Shown here piece by piece: positions 24,374 to 34,334 of a stretch of 43,914 nucleotides of DNA. Made by a program: the position numbers and the translations under genes. The notes under the pieces were generated by a model that ran no database searches, was not told the DNA's origin, and saw nothing but the letters and a program-made list of their open reading frames with translations. Source of the stretch: an uncultured Clostridia bacterium (GTDB lineage Bacteria; Bacillota; Dehalobacteriia; UBA4068). The stretch spans positions 1 through 43,914 of the forward strand of contig CALXRV010000036.1 of assembly GCA_944390945.1 (NCBI GenBank). Reading direction: 5' to 3'. Numbering within the stretch: the first letter of the stretch is position 1; each line of letters begins with the position of its first letter.

Positions 24374-25869
24374 TCCCCCAGCAACAGCCGATAAAGCGCG
24401 CTATAGCCAGCCGCTGCGCGGTCAAAACTGAAATCAGCCGCCATCGCCTGCGCCACCAATGCAGCCATCTCCGTTTTATCACGATATACTGCCAGCGCAC
24501 GCCGCACCGCATCCGCCATCTCATGCGCGTTGTAATTAGCAAAAGAAAACCCCGTGCCCGCGCCGGTATATTTATTATATGGGATCACCGTATCCTTGAG
24601 ACCGCCGGTCTCGCGCACGATCGGCAATGTGCCATAACGCATGGCGATCATCTGCGCCAGACCGCAGGGCTCAAAGCGCGACGGCATCAGCAGATAATCC
24701 GCCGCTGCATAGATACGGTGCGCCAGATCCTCGCGGTAGGCGATATAGGCGCATAGTCTTCCCTTATAGCGTTGCTCCGCTGCACGGAAAAAATTCTCGT
24801 ATTCCGCATCGCCACTACCCAGAATAATCACGGCCATATCTTCACGCATCAGCTCATCCAACACGCATTCGACCAGATCAAATCCCTTCTGGGCAGTCAT
24901 CCGGCTGATCATGGCCAGCAGCGGCGTATTGACGTCCGCCTGGTACAATCCCAGCTCTTCCAGCACCGCTTCCTTTGTCCGGTATTTCCCGGTCAGATCA
25001 TCCATGTTGTAGGGCCAGGGCAGGCTGGCATCTGCAGCCGGGTCATACACGCTGTAATCAATGCCATTGAGCACGCCGGAAAGTTGCTGACTGCGGGCAT
25101 TGAGTATTCCCTGCAAACCCTCGCCGAAATACTCTGTCTTAATCTCCTCCGCATAGGTTGGGCTGACTGTATTGATGCGGTCGGCGAATACGCAGCCGGC
25201 CTTTAGAAAATTCGCCAAACCATAATGCTCCATATACTCGCTGGTCAGATAACGGTCTTCCACAGCCAGCAAGTCCCGCACGAATGAGAAGGTAAACTTC
25301 CCCTGGTAAAACAGGTTGTGTATCGTCAGCAGGGTGCGCGCGCCACCGCCCGGCTTCCCCTGATATTGCGTTTTTACCAGCATGGGCAGCATGGCGGTAT
25401 GCCAGTCGTTAGCATGGATCACATCCGGTTCAAAATCCAGATAAGGCAGCGCTTCCATCACTGCCCGGCAGAAAAAAGCGTACTGCTCGCCCTCGGCTTC
25501 CTGACCGCGATAGATCCTGTCGCCAAAATAAAATTCATTATCAATGAAATAAAAGAGCGCGCCATCCAGCTCCAGCTGTTCCAGGCCAACATACTGGCTA
25601 CGCCAGCCCAGATCCACGGAAAAACTGCGCAAATGCCGCACCCGGCCGCCATAACGCTCTTTTGCTACGCGGTGAAAAGGCATGATCACCCGCGCGTCAT
25701 AGCCAAGCGGAGCCAGGTGGCCGGGCAGCGCGCCGACCACATCCGCCAGCCCACCGGTTTTGGCAAAAGGCGCACATTCCGCCGCTGCGATCAGGATATG
25801 CCGCCGGATTGTTTGCGCTTCGCCGTTCTTTTTCTGCGGCATCATCTGCTTTGTCGCCTGCCCTGCCAT
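24370..25869 (-). CDS. glgA: Glycogen synthase (ADP-glucose type)
   Basis: GT5 glycosyltransferase that adds glucose from ADP-glucose to glycogen, 499 residues. The ADP-glucose-binding KTGGLADVVGALP is at 37-49. GVLNGIDYSVYDP and the C-terminal PSRFEPCGLAQMIAMRYGTLPIVRETGGLKDTV are typical. About 20 residues precede the usual N-terminal strand. The ATG at 25869 overlaps the glgD stop (TGATG), with only a weak GGTG upstream. ATGs at 25845 and 25842 are possible alternative starts. It is the last gene of the synthesis block, and its stop overlaps the internal promoter of glgP. Confidence 0.97.
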   Translation of the reverse strand: MAGQATKQMMPQKKNGEAQTIRRHILIAAAECAPFAKTGGLADVVGALPGHLAPLGYDARVIMPFHRVAKERYGGRVRHLRSFSVDLGWRSQYVGLEQLELDGALFYFIDNEFYFGDRIYRGQEAEGEQYAFFCRAVMEALPYLDFEPDVIHANDWHTAMLPMLVKTQYQGKPGGGARTLLTIHNLFYQGKFTFSFVRDLLAVEDRYLTSEYMEHYGLANFLKAGCVFADRINTVSPTYAEEIKTEYFGEGLQGILNARSQQLSGVLNGIDYSVYDPAADASLPWPYNMDDLTGKYRTKEAVLEELGLYQADVNTPLLAMISRMTAQKGFDLVECVLDELMREDMAVIILGSGDAEYENFFRAAEQRYKGRLCAYIAYREDLAHRIYAAADYLLMPSRFEPCGLAQMIAMRYGTLPIVRETGGLKDTVIPYNKYTGAGTGFSFANYNAHEMADAVRRALAVYRDKTEMAALVAQAMAADFSFDRAAAGYSALYRLLLGD

Positions 25870-26993
25870 CAGATGACCGCACCTTTCCGAATAATGACCG
25901 GAAATTCCGGTGCGCCGATCAGATGCCGCCCCTTATGGATGGTGACATACTTATCAATGATTACGTTTTCCAGCACGCAGTCCTCCTGAATCTGCGAATC
26001 CTGCATGACGATCACGCCATTCAGGCTGGCGTTACGCCCCACCGTTACGCCGCGTGAAAGCACGCAGCCATGCACGGCGCCGGCAATTTCGCAAGCGTCG
26101 CTGACAATGCTGTTCGTCACCTGCGCCGTCGCCATATAGCGCGCAGGCGGTTCATCCTTAATCTTCGTATACACCGGCGCACCGGCATGGAACAGATCCC
26201 AACGCACGGATTCGTCGAGCATATCCATATTCAAATCATAATAAGAGAGCAACGAATGCAGCCGCCCGACATAGCCCTGATGTTCCACCGCCTGCACGCG
26301 CAGGCTATGCAGGTTAGGGATAAGCACGTCAGAAACAAAATTATAACGCCCGCGTGCTACCGCAGACTGAATCAGATATTCCAGCAGAGATTTTTTTAAC
26401 AGATAAATATCCATGCCCAATTTATGCGATTTCGCAATATGCGAATCAAATTCGATATCGCATACCCGACCGCTGTCATCCGTTTCAATGCGAACCTCTT
26501 TGAAACGCTCCGCGTCCGTATTCGGCGGGTCAAGATTATATAACATGGTAATATCGGCGTTGTTCTCGATATGGGCGCGCATCATTTCGTCATAGGTCGT
26601 GCTGTAAATGGTATAAGAACCGGTAAGCAGACAATACTCCTGCGGCGCGCGCCGGACATAATCCAATTTGGCATAGATCGCATCGCAAATACCATGATAA
26701 AGGCTGGTATTCTGGCTGGTATCATAAGGCGGCAACATGAACAGGCCGTTGTTTTTGCGGGAAAGATCCCAATCTTTACCAGAACCTAAATGGTCCATCA
26801 GGGATTTATAATTTTTCTGCGTAATGATACCGATATTGCGAATCCCGGAATGTACCATATTCGAAAGCTGGAAGTCAATCGCGCGATAACGCCCGCCCAC
26901 CGGCAGTGCAGCCACAGAACGATGCATGACCAGATCGCGCAGATTATGGTTTTCCTCGCCGGCATAGATCAGGCCAAATACATTGCGGATCAT
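25869..26993 (-). CDS. glgD: Glucose-1-phosphate adenylyltransferase, GlgD regulatory-type subunit
   Basis: A 374-residue paralogue of GlgC that in Bacillota forms a heteromer with GlgC and stimulates it. The nucleotidyltransferase region starts [20 protein letters not shown], where the GGxGxRL catalytic loop of GlgC is lost, and retains [21 protein letters not shown] left-handed beta-helix with hexapeptide-like repeats makes up the C-terminal 100 residues. The start at 26993 overlaps the glgC stop (ATGA) and follows AAAGGAGGGG. Lack of the catalytic loop supports a regulatory rather than catalytic role. Confidence 0.96.
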   Translation of the reverse strand: MIRNVFGLIYAGEENHNLRDLVMHRSVAALPVGGRYRAIDFQLSNMVHSGIRNIGIITQKNYKSLMDHLGSGKDWDLSRKNNGLFMLPPYDTSQNTSLYHGICDAIYAKLDYVRRAPQEYCLLTGSYTIYSTTYDEMMRAHIENNADITMLYNLDPPNTDAERFKEVRIETDDSGRVCDIEFDSHIAKSHKLGMDIYLLKKSLLEYLIQSAVARGRYNFVSDVLIPNLHSLRVQAVEHQGYVGRLHSLLSYYDLNMDMLDESVRWDLFHAGAPVYTKIKDEPPARYMATAQVTNSIVSDACEIAGAVHGCVLSRGVTVGRNASLNGVIVMQDSQIQEDCVLENVIIDKYVTIHKGRHLIGAPEFPVIIRKGAVI

Positions 26994-28201
26994 TCCGCAT
27001 CCCCTCCTTTCGCCGCCAGTTCGCCCACGGGTTCGATGCGTGCGCCTTCTGCCACCCGGCTGGCCGGCGCGATCTGCGCCCGGCTGCCGACAACGGTGAT
27101 TTGCTCCATGCCGCCGACCACAGCGCCTTCGCCGATATACGCCCGCTCATCGATGATCGCACGCCGCACCACGGCATTACGTTCGATCACCGTATCCTGC
27201 ATGATTACGCTATCCGTTATCTCGGCGCCCTCTTTAACGATCACCCCGGAGAAAAGCACACAATTCCTGACTGTTCCGTAAATGTAGCAGCCTTCTGAAA
27301 TCATGCTCGTCGTGATCTCCGCATGATCGCCGGCATAATGTGGCGGCTGATTGGGGTTGCGCGCATAGATGCGCCATTCCGGATCGCGCAGCCGGATGCC
27401 CGGGGTTTCGGTCAGCAGCTCCATGTTCGCTTCCCATAGGCTTTCCACCGTACCGACATCCTTCCAGTATCCATCAAAGCGATAGGCAAACATACGCTCG
27501 CCGCCTGCCAGCATGGCCGGCAGCACATCTTTGCCAAAATCATGCGAAGACGCGCTGTTTCGTGCATCCTCCTGCAGATAGCGTTTCAGCTTCTGCCAGT
27601 TGAATACATAGATGCCCATGGAAGCCAGGTCATTTTTCGGCTGCTTTGGCTTTTCGTCAAATTCCACGATGCGCAACTCTTCATCCGTATTGAGGATACC
27701 AAAACGGGAAGCCTCGCTTAGCGGCACACGCAACACGGCGATAGTCGTATCCGCTCCCTTCTGCTCATGGAAGCGAATCATCTCTGTATAATCCATCTTG
27801 TAGATATGGTCGCCGGAAAGCACCAGCACATATTCCGGTGAATAGCGTTCGATGAAATACAGGTTCTGATAGATGGCATTGGCCGTGCCGCTGTACCATT
27901 CGCCCGGCTTACCACTTCGGACATAAGGCGGCAACACAAAAGCGCCACCAGTAATGCTGTCCAGATCCCACGGCGCGCCGGTTCCGATATAGGTATTCAG
28001 CTCCAGCGGTTGATACTGCGTCAGAACGCCTACCGTATCAATACCGGAATTGGCACAGTTGGAAAGCGGAAAATCAATGATCCTGTACTTGCCGCCATAA
28101 GGTACGGCGGGTTTGGCACGATACTTGGTCAATACGCCAAGACGACTGCCCTGCCCACCTGCCAACAGCATGGCGACGCAGCGTTTTTTATTGACAACCA
28201 C
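26990..28201 (-). CDS. glgC: Glucose-1-phosphate adenylyltransferase, catalytic subunit
   Basis: Makes ADP-glucose from glucose 1-phosphate and ATP, the committed step of bacterial glycogen synthesis. The protein has 403 residues from a GTG start at 28201, which overlaps the glgB stop by 14 bases and follows GGGGG at 9-base spacing. No in-frame ATG gives a sensible start: the next one falls inside the catalytic strand at MLLAGGQG, and a frame extended to 28468 would lie inside glgB. The catalytic loop is [14 protein letters not shown], followed by [26 protein letters not shown] and the C-terminal beta-helix ([18 protein letters not shown]). Confidence 0.96.
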   Translation of the reverse strand: MVVNKKRCVAMLLAGGQGSRLGVLTKYRAKPAVPYGGKYRIIDFPLSNCANSGIDTVGVLTQYQPLELNTYIGTGAPWDLDSITGGAFVLPPYVRSGKPGEWYSGTANAIYQNLYFIERYSPEYVLVLSGDHIYKMDYTEMIRFHEQKGADTTIAVLRVPLSEASRFGILNTDEELRIVEFDEKPKQPKNDLASMGIYVFNWQKLKRYLQEDARNSASSHDFGKDVLPAMLAGGERMFAYRFDGYWKDVGTVESLWEANMELLTETPGIRLRDPEWRIYARNPNQPPHYAGDHAEITTSMISEGCYIYGTVRNCVLFSGVIVKEGAEITDSVIMQDTVIERNAVVRRAIIDERAYIGEGAVVGGMEQITVVGSRAQIAPASRVAEGARIEPVGELAAKGGDAE

Positions 28202-30245
28202 TGCAGCATACCCCCTGTTCCTTTTTTTCTGTAACCTCTTTTCCGTCTGCATCCTTCTGCATTGCCGCCGTCTGCTGTACTGCCGCCGTTTCCTCTGCCG
28301 CCATTTCCTCTGCCGCCGGCTGTTCCGCATCCGGCTGGAAGCGGAAGAAAACGGTGGAAAAGCCCGGCAGACGGATAGTCGCCTGATAAGGATGTCCCTG
28401 GAAGTTGCCGCGCCGGCTGCGCAGCGGCACCGGATTATGAAAGCCATGGCCGCCATAATCTGCTGCATCGCTGTTCAGCAGCTCAGTCAACGTGCCCGCC
28501 AAAGGAAGCCCCAGCACAAAACATTCATCATCATCCGGAGCAAAGCGGCAGGCGCAGACGATATATTCCAGCGGACCGGCCTGGTCAGACCGGCGCAGGA
28601 AAGCGATCGAATTATGCGACGCATCCATCACGTTCAGCCAGGTAAAACCATCCCAGCTGTTTTCAACGCGATAAAGCGCAGACTCCGCTGTATACAACCG
28701 GTTCAGCGCCTGTACATAGCGCTGCAGCGCGGCATGCTGCGGATAATCAAGCAGCAACCAGTCGAGTTGACGATGATGATCCCATTCAATAAACTGGCCA
28801 AACTCCGTACCCATGAAATTGTGCTTTTTGCCGGGATGCCCATATTGATAGCCAAGCAAAGCGCGCAGCGAAGCGAACTTCTGTGCATAGTCGCCAAACA
28901 TCTTGTCCAGCATCGAGCGCTTGCCATGCACCACTTCATCATGCGAAAAGGCGAGCACAAAGCTTTCGGAGAAGCAATACATCATCGAAAAGGTCAACTT
29001 GTCATGGTGGTCCTGACGGAAATAGGGGTCCATCATCATATAATCCAGCGTATCATGCATGAAGCCCATGTCCCATTTGAAAGAAAACCCAAGCCCGCCC
29101 TGCTGCGGCGGCCAGGTTACCATCGGGTAGGCCGTACTCTCCTCCGCTATGGTCAGGCAGCCAGGATATGCGCTGAGCACAGTCTGGTTCAGTTTGCGCA
29201 GAAAATCCACCGCTTCCAGATCTGTATTGCCGCCATAGCGGTTGACCACGGATTCTCCCGGCTTACGCCCGTAATCCAAATAAAGCATCGAGCTGACCGC
29301 ATCCACGCGGATACCGTCAATATGATAGCGGTCGAAGAAGAGCATCGCCGAACTGATCAGAAAGCTCTGTACTTCCGGACGGCCAAAGTTGAAGATCAGC
29401 GTACCCCATTCCGCATGTGCGCCGCGCCGCGGGTCCTCATGCTCAAACAGCGCCGTACCGTCAAAACGTGCCAGGCCATGCTCATCGCGCGGAAAATGGG
29501 CCGGCACCCAATCGAGGATAACGCCAATGCCATGCCGGTGCATCGTATCGACAAAATACATCAGATCTTGCGGCGTGCCGTACCGCGCAGTGGGCGCATA
29601 ATAACCTGTCACCTGATAGCCCCAGGATTCAGCAAAAGGATATTCCGTAAGCGGCAGCAGCTCGATATGCGTATAGCCCATCTGCACGCAATAAGCTGCC
29701 AGTTCCTCCGCAATCTGCCGATAGCCGGGCGCTTCCCCACCTGCCGGCAGCCGCCAGGAACCAAGATGCAGTTCATAGATCGACAGCGGTGCGCAGTGCA
29801 GGTCCACTGCTGCACGACGACGCAGATATTCAGCGTCCGACCAGGCATAGCCATCCAGGCTCCAGACGCGGGAGGCGGTGCGGCTGCCGGTCTCCGCATA
29901 AAAGGCAAACGGGTCTGCTTTCCAGACCGTCGCGCCGCCATATTGCCGGACGGCATATTTGTAGAGGTCTCCATCCTGCAGGCCGGCGACGAAAAGGATG
30001 AAAACACCGCCATGGTAGCGCAGCATTGGATGCGTCTGCGGATCCCAGCCATTGAAATCGCCGACCAGAGAGACCGCCTCGGCATTGGGCGCCCAGAGCA
30101 CAAAGCGGTGCATGCCAAGTTCCGGAATATAGTGGCAACCATAGGCAAGATAAGCGCGCTGCGCTGCACCGGTATTGAAAAGATAGATATCCGTTTCGCT
30201 GAGGCTGTGCTCCGCCCACTGCCGCAGCTGTGCTTCTGTATACAT
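28188..30245 (-). CDS. glgB: 1,4-alpha-glucan branching enzyme with a repetitive C-terminal tail
   Basis: GH13 branching enzyme that makes alpha-1,6 branches in glycogen, 685 residues. A CBM48 domain (about 40-120, [22 protein letters not shown]) precedes the barrel, with nucleophile Asp315 ([12 protein letters not shown]), acid/base Glu368 (TIAEEST) and [10 protein letters not shown]. The normal all-beta C-terminal domain ends near GFSTVFFRF. About 44 extra residues follow, with degenerate pentapeptide units ([15 protein letters not shown]) and the ending GVCCSGCQ. The tail is unusual for GlgB. The start at 30245 follows GGAGG and lies 30 bases after pgi. Confidence 0.97.
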   Translation of the reverse strand: MYTEAQLRQWAEHSLSETDIYLFNTGAAQRAYLAYGCHYIPELGMHRFVLWAPNAEAVSLVGDFNGWDPQTHPMLRYHGGVFILFVAGLQDGDLYKYAVRQYGGATVWKADPFAFYAETGSRTASRVWSLDGYAWSDAEYLRRRAAVDLHCAPLSIYELHLGSWRLPAGGEAPGYRQIAEELAAYCVQMGYTHIELLPLTEYPFAESWGYQVTGYYAPTARYGTPQDLMYFVDTMHRHGIGVILDWVPAHFPRDEHGLARFDGTALFEHEDPRRGAHAEWGTLIFNFGRPEVQSFLISSAMLFFDRYHIDGIRVDAVSSMLYLDYGRKPGESVVNRYGGNTDLEAVDFLRKLNQTVLSAYPGCLTIAEESTAYPMVTWPPQQGGLGFSFKWDMGFMHDTLDYMMMDPYFRQDHHDKLTFSMMYCFSESFVLAFSHDEVVHGKRSMLDKMFGDYAQKFASLRALLGYQYGHPGKKHNFMGTEFGQFIEWDHHRQLDWLLLDYPQHAALQRYVQALNRLYTAESALYRVENSWDGFTWLNVMDASHNSIAFLRRSDQAGPLEYIVCACRFAPDDDECFVLGLPLAGTLTELLNSDAADYGGHGFHNPVPLRSRRGNFQGHPYQATIRLPGFSTVFFRFQPDAEQPAAEEMAAEETAAVQQTAAMQKDADGKEVTEKKEQGVCCSGCQ
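28252..28320. repeat. 15-bp tandem repeats coding the GlgB tail
   Basis: Two near-identical 15-bp units (28280-28294 and 28295-28309, one mismatch) and partial copies on both sides encode alanine/glutamate-rich pentapeptides. The array has no function visible at DNA level and is likely to vary in copy number between strains. Confidence 0.7.
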
Positions 30246-30275
30246 ATCTGCCTCCGCCGGCTTGCCGGCCGCACC

Positions 30276-31679
30276 TCAGACCGAAAGCATCAGTCTGGCA
30301 TCCGCCGCGCTGCCCGCGCGCAGCTCCGCCGCCTTTTCCGCATAGCCTGGCCGGCCCATCAAGGCAAAAGTTGCGATCTTGCCTTCCTCCACGCCAGGCT
30401 GATCAAAGGCATTGATATCCAGCAGCTCACCGGCGGCAGCCGTCGCCATTTCAAAGAAGAAAAAGAGCTTGCCCAGGCTGGCCTCGTTCAACGACTCTAC
30501 CATGATCGTGTTGTTCATCTTACCATTTTTCGTCACCGCATGCACAGTAGCGGACATTTCGGCAGCGATCAATTCATTCAGGCTGTGGCCGCAAAGATAG
30601 GAGACGTCGCGCACATCGATCGGCGCGGCCGGGATCACCAGCTCGCTATGGAAATGCTCCACGCCGATAAAACTGATCACCTTATCGAACGGCCCTTCGT
30701 TATAAAGCTGGATCTGCGAATGCTGATCGGTTACGCCGAGCGCACGCACCGGTGTTTGTCCGCAATGCACGCTATGCCCTGCACGGTCGTTGCGCTTGCC
30801 GAGCGATTCCGCCCACAGCTGGCAATACCATTCGGAAAAAGGCGCCAACGCATCAGCATAAGGCAACATTACCGAAATATTGGCGCCCATACGCATCGCT
30901 TCCGTATAGAGCAACGCATATTGATAAGCCGGATTTTCTGCCAGAGCTGGCCGGCTGCAGGCAGCATCCATCTCCGCCGCACCGGCGAGCAGCGCGTCTA
31001 AATCCAGATTGAGCACCGCAGCGGAGAGCAGCCCCACCGGACAGAGCACGGAAAAGCGCCCGCCTACACCGTCTGGCACGGTAAAAGTATCCCAGCCTTC
31101 CGCATCCGCAATGCCCTTCATGATACCGCTCTTCCTGTCCGTCGTGATGAACAGGTTATTGCGCAAATTCTCACCGAGTTCTTTGCGCAGCCGGTCGAGG
31201 ATGATGATAAACTGCGACATCGTCTCCACCGTATTGCCAGATTTCGTGATGATGTGGAAAGCGGTGCGCTTGACGTCGATCACATCGAGCAGCGCATTCA
31301 TCCGGTCTGGATCCACATTGTCCTCAACATAGAAGCGCACGCCGCCGCGCCTTTCACGCGGCAATGCATTGTAATGGCTATGGCAGCAGGCGGAAAACAG
31401 CGCTTTAGAGCCAAGCGCCGAACCGCCAATGCCAAATACGACAAAATTGTCAAATTCCGCATTGATCCGTGCCGCTGCAGCACGGCAGGCTGCAACAATA
31501 TCCTGCTGCACATATGGCAAAGCGCGCCAGGCCATCGCCTCGCGGCCAGCTTCCATCGCCTGGTGCAAAGCAGGGATACGCGCTGCTGCCCTGTCAAAAA
31601 CTTCCTCGCGGATACCATGGCCGCCGGTGGCGGCTGCAAGCATATGACTGAAATCAAAGCTGATCCTGCTTGGTTCCAT
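30276..31679 (-). CDS. pgi: Glucose-6-phosphate isomerase
   Basis: Interconverts glucose 6-phosphate and fructose 6-phosphate, linking glycogen to glycolysis, 467 residues. Family signatures are VFGIGGSALGSKALF, IITKSGNTVETMSQF and VTDQHSQIQLYNEGP, with GVEHFHSEL and the C-terminal FDQPGVEEGK. The start at 31679 follows AGGAG at 8 bases, and the in-frame ATG at 31712 is less likely. Its position inside the glycogen cluster, between malQ and glgB, is informative: carbon can move between fructose 6-phosphate and the glycogen pool under one control. Confidence 0.97.
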   Translation of the reverse strand: MEPSRISFDFSHMLAAATGGHGIREEVFDRAAARIPALHQAMEAGREAMAWRALPYVQQDIVAACRAAAARINAEFDNFVVFGIGGSALGSKALFSACCHSHYNALPRERRGGVRFYVEDNVDPDRMNALLDVIDVKRTAFHIITKSGNTVETMSQFIIILDRLRKELGENLRNNLFITTDRKSGIMKGIADAEGWDTFTVPDGVGGRFSVLCPVGLLSAAVLNLDLDALLAGAAEMDAACSRPALAENPAYQYALLYTEAMRMGANISVMLPYADALAPFSEWYCQLWAESLGKRNDRAGHSVHCGQTPVRALGVTDQHSQIQLYNEGPFDKVISFIGVEHFHSELVIPAAPIDVRDVSYLCGHSLNELIAAEMSATVHAVTKNGKMNNTIMVESLNEASLGKLFFFFEMATAAAGELLDINAFDQPGVEEGKIATFALMGRPGYAEKAAELRAGSAADARLMLSV

Positions 31680-31743
31680 ACTCCCAGCTCCTTTCTTGGA
31701 CAAAAGGCTCACCTACAGCATTTTCCAGCAGTTCTCTCTTCCC

Positions 31744-31771
31744 GGTCAGCTCCGCCGTTTCCCGGCTGACC
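31744..31771 (-). other. Intercistronic hairpin between malQ and pgi
   Basis: GGTCAGC (31744-31750) pairs with GCTGACC (31765-31771), and a smaller CCG/CGG stem nests inside. No T run follows, so it is more likely an RNA-stability or processing element than a terminator. Confidence 0.35.
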
Positions 31772-31789
31772 AGTTTTCATCGCAACGGT

Positions 31790-33259
31790 TCAAAACCGGC
31801 CAAAAACATGCGCCATCCGCAGCATACGCTGCTGTAATGCATGGTCAAAGGCATCATCTGCCATCCGCCAACGCCAGTTGTCGCCGCCCACCGTACCAGG
31901 GCGATTCATCCGTGCCTCACTGCCCAGGCCCAGCCAATCCTGCATCGGGATGATACAAACATCGCAAACCGTCGCCTGTGCGGTACGAATCAGGACATCC
32001 GCGATATTGCCATCATCTACCGGCCCCAAATATTCTGCTACAAAAGCCCGCTCCGCAGGAGCAGCCTGCGCGAACCAGCCACGCACCGTATCATTATCAT
32101 GCGTCCCGGTATAGATCACGCTGTTGCGCACGGCATGATGCGGCAGATAAATACTGTCCGCCTCCGGCGTGAACGCAAACTGCAGCACGCGCAGGCCGGG
32201 AAAACCGCTTTCTGCCATGAAGGCAAAAAAGGAATCCGTCAGCGTGCCCAAATCCTCTGCGATCAGCGGCAGTTCGCCGCAGGCCTCGCGCAGACGGTGA
32301 AACAAAGCCATGCCAGGTCCGGGTTGCCATGCGCCTTCCGCTGCAGTCTTGGCCGCCGCCGGGATCGCATAATACGCTTCAAACCCACGAAAATGATCAA
32401 TACGCAGATAATCGTAAAGCTGTCGGCTGTAGGCTATGCGCCGCAGCCACCAGCCATAGCCGTCCTCAGCCAACGCCTGCCAATTATACAGCGGGTTTCC
32501 CCAACGCTGTCCCTGGCTGGAAAAATAATCCGGCGGACAGCCGGCTACATTGCCGGAACAATCGAACCAGCGCGGCTCTGCCCAGATATCCGCGCTGCCT
32601 GGGGCGACATAAAACGGCAGATCGCCGATCATCGCCACGCCATGCGCATTGGCATAGCGCCGCAACGCTGTCCATTGCCGGTAAAAAAGATATTGGATAA
32701 ATTCATGATAGGCTACGCGTTCACGCAGCCGTCTGCCGGCAGCCATCAGTGCCTCCGGCCGGCGTTCACGCAGCGGCGCCGGCCAGTCCGGCGGCAGCGC
32801 ACCATCCTGCTCTTCACAAATCGCCAGATAAAGCGCATATTGCGGCAGCCAGTGGGCATTCTCTTCACGGAAGTCCGCCACCTCATGACGAAGAGACTTC
32901 CAGCCGCGGCGAAACGCTTTTTCCAGCAGCGCGGGCCGCGCTACCTGCGCTTCATAGTCGGCGCGACCGTCGTTCGGCCGGAAAGCAGCTTCGCATTCCG
33001 CCAGTTCCTGCTGGCTAAGCATACCTTCCGCCTGCAATAAAGCAAAATCGATATATTGACAATCGCCGGCAAAAGCGCTCACGCTCTGATAAGGTGAAGC
33101 GCCCGGCCCGACTGGCGTCAACGGAAGAATCTGCCAATAGCGCTGACCAGCTGCCTGCAGGGCATCAACAAAAGCATAGGCTTGCGTACCCAGGCCGCCC
33201 ACCCCAAACCGTCCAGGCAGGGATGAAATTGCCATCAGAACGCCGCTCCCTCTTTGCAT
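31790..33259 (-). CDS. malQ: 4-alpha-glucanotransferase (amylomaltase)
   Basis: GH77 enzyme that rearranges maltodextrins by transferring alpha-1,4-glucan segments, 489 residues. MAISSLPGRFGVGGLG, WQILPLTPVGPGASPYQSVSAFAG, RIDHFRGFEAYYAIPA (nucleophile Asp), LPLIAEDLGTLT (acid/base Glu) and TGTHDNDTVRGWF are all present. The start at 33259 follows AAAGGAGAG, and the in-frame ATG at 33328 lies within the promoter and is rejected. First gene of the cluster, it would process the limit dextrins left by GlgP. Confidence 0.97.
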   Translation of the reverse strand: MQRGSGVLMAISSLPGRFGVGGLGTQAYAFVDALQAAGQRYWQILPLTPVGPGASPYQSVSAFAGDCQYIDFALLQAEGMLSQQELAECEAAFRPNDGRADYEAQVARPALLEKAFRRGWKSLRHEVADFREENAHWLPQYALYLAICEEQDGALPPDWPAPLRERRPEALMAAGRRLRERVAYHEFIQYLFYRQWTALRRYANAHGVAMIGDLPFYVAPGSADIWAEPRWFDCSGNVAGCPPDYFSSQGQRWGNPLYNWQALAEDGYGWWLRRIAYSRQLYDYLRIDHFRGFEAYYAIPAAAKTAAEGAWQPGPGMALFHRLREACGELPLIAEDLGTLTDSFFAFMAESGFPGLRVLQFAFTPEADSIYLPHHAVRNSVIYTGTHDNDTVRGWFAQAAPAERAFVAEYLGPVDDGNIADVLIRTAQATVCDVCIIPMQDWLGLGSEARMNRPGTVGGDNWRWRMADDAFDHALQQRMLRMAHVFGRF

Positions 33260-33299
33260 AGGCTCTCCTTTTCCGGCATATCCGCAAATCATTTCTTTC

Positions 33300-33328
33300 A
33301 TTTTACTATAATTTGCCAGGAAATACAA
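33300..33328 (-). promoter_or_regulatory. Promoter of the glycogen cluster, before malQ
   Basis: On the minus strand TTGTAT (33323-33328) and TAAAAT (33300-33305) are separated by 17 bases, about 40 bases before the malQ start. The -35 match is moderate. Confidence 0.5.
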
Positions 33329-33353
33329 CCGTTACCCCACATCCTGATTCCTC

Positions 33354-33386
33354 CAAAAAAAGAAAAAGTCCGCACGGCGGACCTTT
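33354..33386 (-). terminator. Intrinsic terminator after folD
   Basis: On the minus strand, GTCCGC-CGT-GCGGAC (33368-33382), flanked by an AAAG/TTTTT extension, is followed by TTTTTCTTTTTTT. It separates the fhs-folD unit from the glycogen cluster. Confidence 0.9.
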
Positions 33387-33408
33387 CTTTTCCCGGCTTA
33401 ACCTCCGT

Positions 33409-34269
33409 TTATTTGCCTGACGGCTGCTGCCGGCGGGCAGCTTCGATCACATGCTGCACCAATACAGAAGTCGTCACCGTCCCTACCCCGCCCGGCACCG
33501 GCGTGATCGCCTTGACCAGCGGCTCGGCTGCGGCAAAATCTACATCCCCGCACAGCGCGCCCGTTTCATCGACATGGATACCCACGTCGATTACCACCTG
33601 GCCCTGGCCAAAATACGGCGCATCGATAATCCGCGGTTTGCCAGCAGCGACGATCAGCAGATCCGCCTCACGCGTAATCGCCGGCATGTCTTGCGTACGC
33701 GTATGGCAGACCGTCACCGTCGCATGCCGTGCCAGCAACAGCATGGCGACAGGCTTACCCACCACGAGCGAACGCCCGATCACCACGGCACGCCGCCCCT
33801 GCAGCGCATATCCAAAATGATCGAGGATCGTCAGACAGGCTTCCGCCGTGCAGGGCGGGAAGCCGACCCCGCCACCGGTGAACACGCCGGCCAGGCTTTG
33901 ATCGGTAATACCGTCCACATCTTTTTCCGGCAACAGCGCATTGCGCACGCGTGTATCATCAATCTGTGGCGGCAGCGGACGCAGCAAAAGGCAACCATGT
34001 ATCTCCACATCACGATTCACACGATCGATCACCGCCAGCAGCGCGGCTTCATCCGCATCCGCCGGCAAGGTATGACAGCATACCTTCACGCCAATGCTCT
34101 CACAGCGTTTGATCGCACCGCGCTCATAAGCGATATCATCCGGCCGCTCGCCCATCCTTACGATCGCCAGCTGCGGCGTCACACCACAGCTGCGCAAAGT
34201 CTCAACCTCGCTGCGCAGCCTCTCATTCAGCACAGCGTTCACCGCTGCGCCTTTCCACAGTTCTGCCAT
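33409..34269 (-). CDS. folD: Methylenetetrahydrofolate dehydrogenase / methenyltetrahydrofolate cyclohydrolase
   Basis: Bifunctional one-carbon enzyme oxidising 5,10-methylene-THF to 10-formyl-THF, 286 residues. Tyr48 and catalytic Lys54 (YERGAIKR) and Asp118 (PEKDVDGIT) are conserved. The NADP-binding region is VVIGRSLVVGKPVAMLLL and the C-terminus has TPVPGGVGTVTTSVL. The motif usually reading VQLPLP is LLRPLP here, so the glutamine that assists cyclohydrolase chemistry in well-studied enzymes is replaced by Leu96. The start follows GGGGGAG. It lies 65 bases after fhs in the same direction, and together they interconvert formate and methylene-THF. Confidence 0.95.
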   Translation of the reverse strand: MAELWKGAAVNAVLNERLRSEVETLRSCGVTPQLAIVRMGERPDDIAYERGAIKRCESIGVKVCCHTLPADADEAALLAVIDRVNRDVEIHGCLLLRPLPPQIDDTRVRNALLPEKDVDGITDQSLAGVFTGGGVGFPPCTAEACLTILDHFGYALQGRRAVVIGRSLVVGKPVAMLLLARHATVTVCHTRTQDMPAITREADLLIVAAGKPRIIDAPYFGQGQVVIDVGIHVDETGALCGDVDFAAAEPLVKAITPVPGGVGTVTTSVLVQHVIEAARRQQPSGK

Positions 34270-34334
34270 TCCGGCTCCCCCTTTTCTCTCTGCCTGTCAT
34301 TCCGAATTATCCGTTGCCATCCATTTTCACCCGC

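Noticed and set aside
28113-31001. A 962-codon plus-strand open frame opposite glgB and pgi, and a similar frame at 19755-21503 opposite the GH13 gene
   Set aside because: Both are antisense shadows. The minus-strand proteins carry complete catalytic motifs and good ribosome binding sites.
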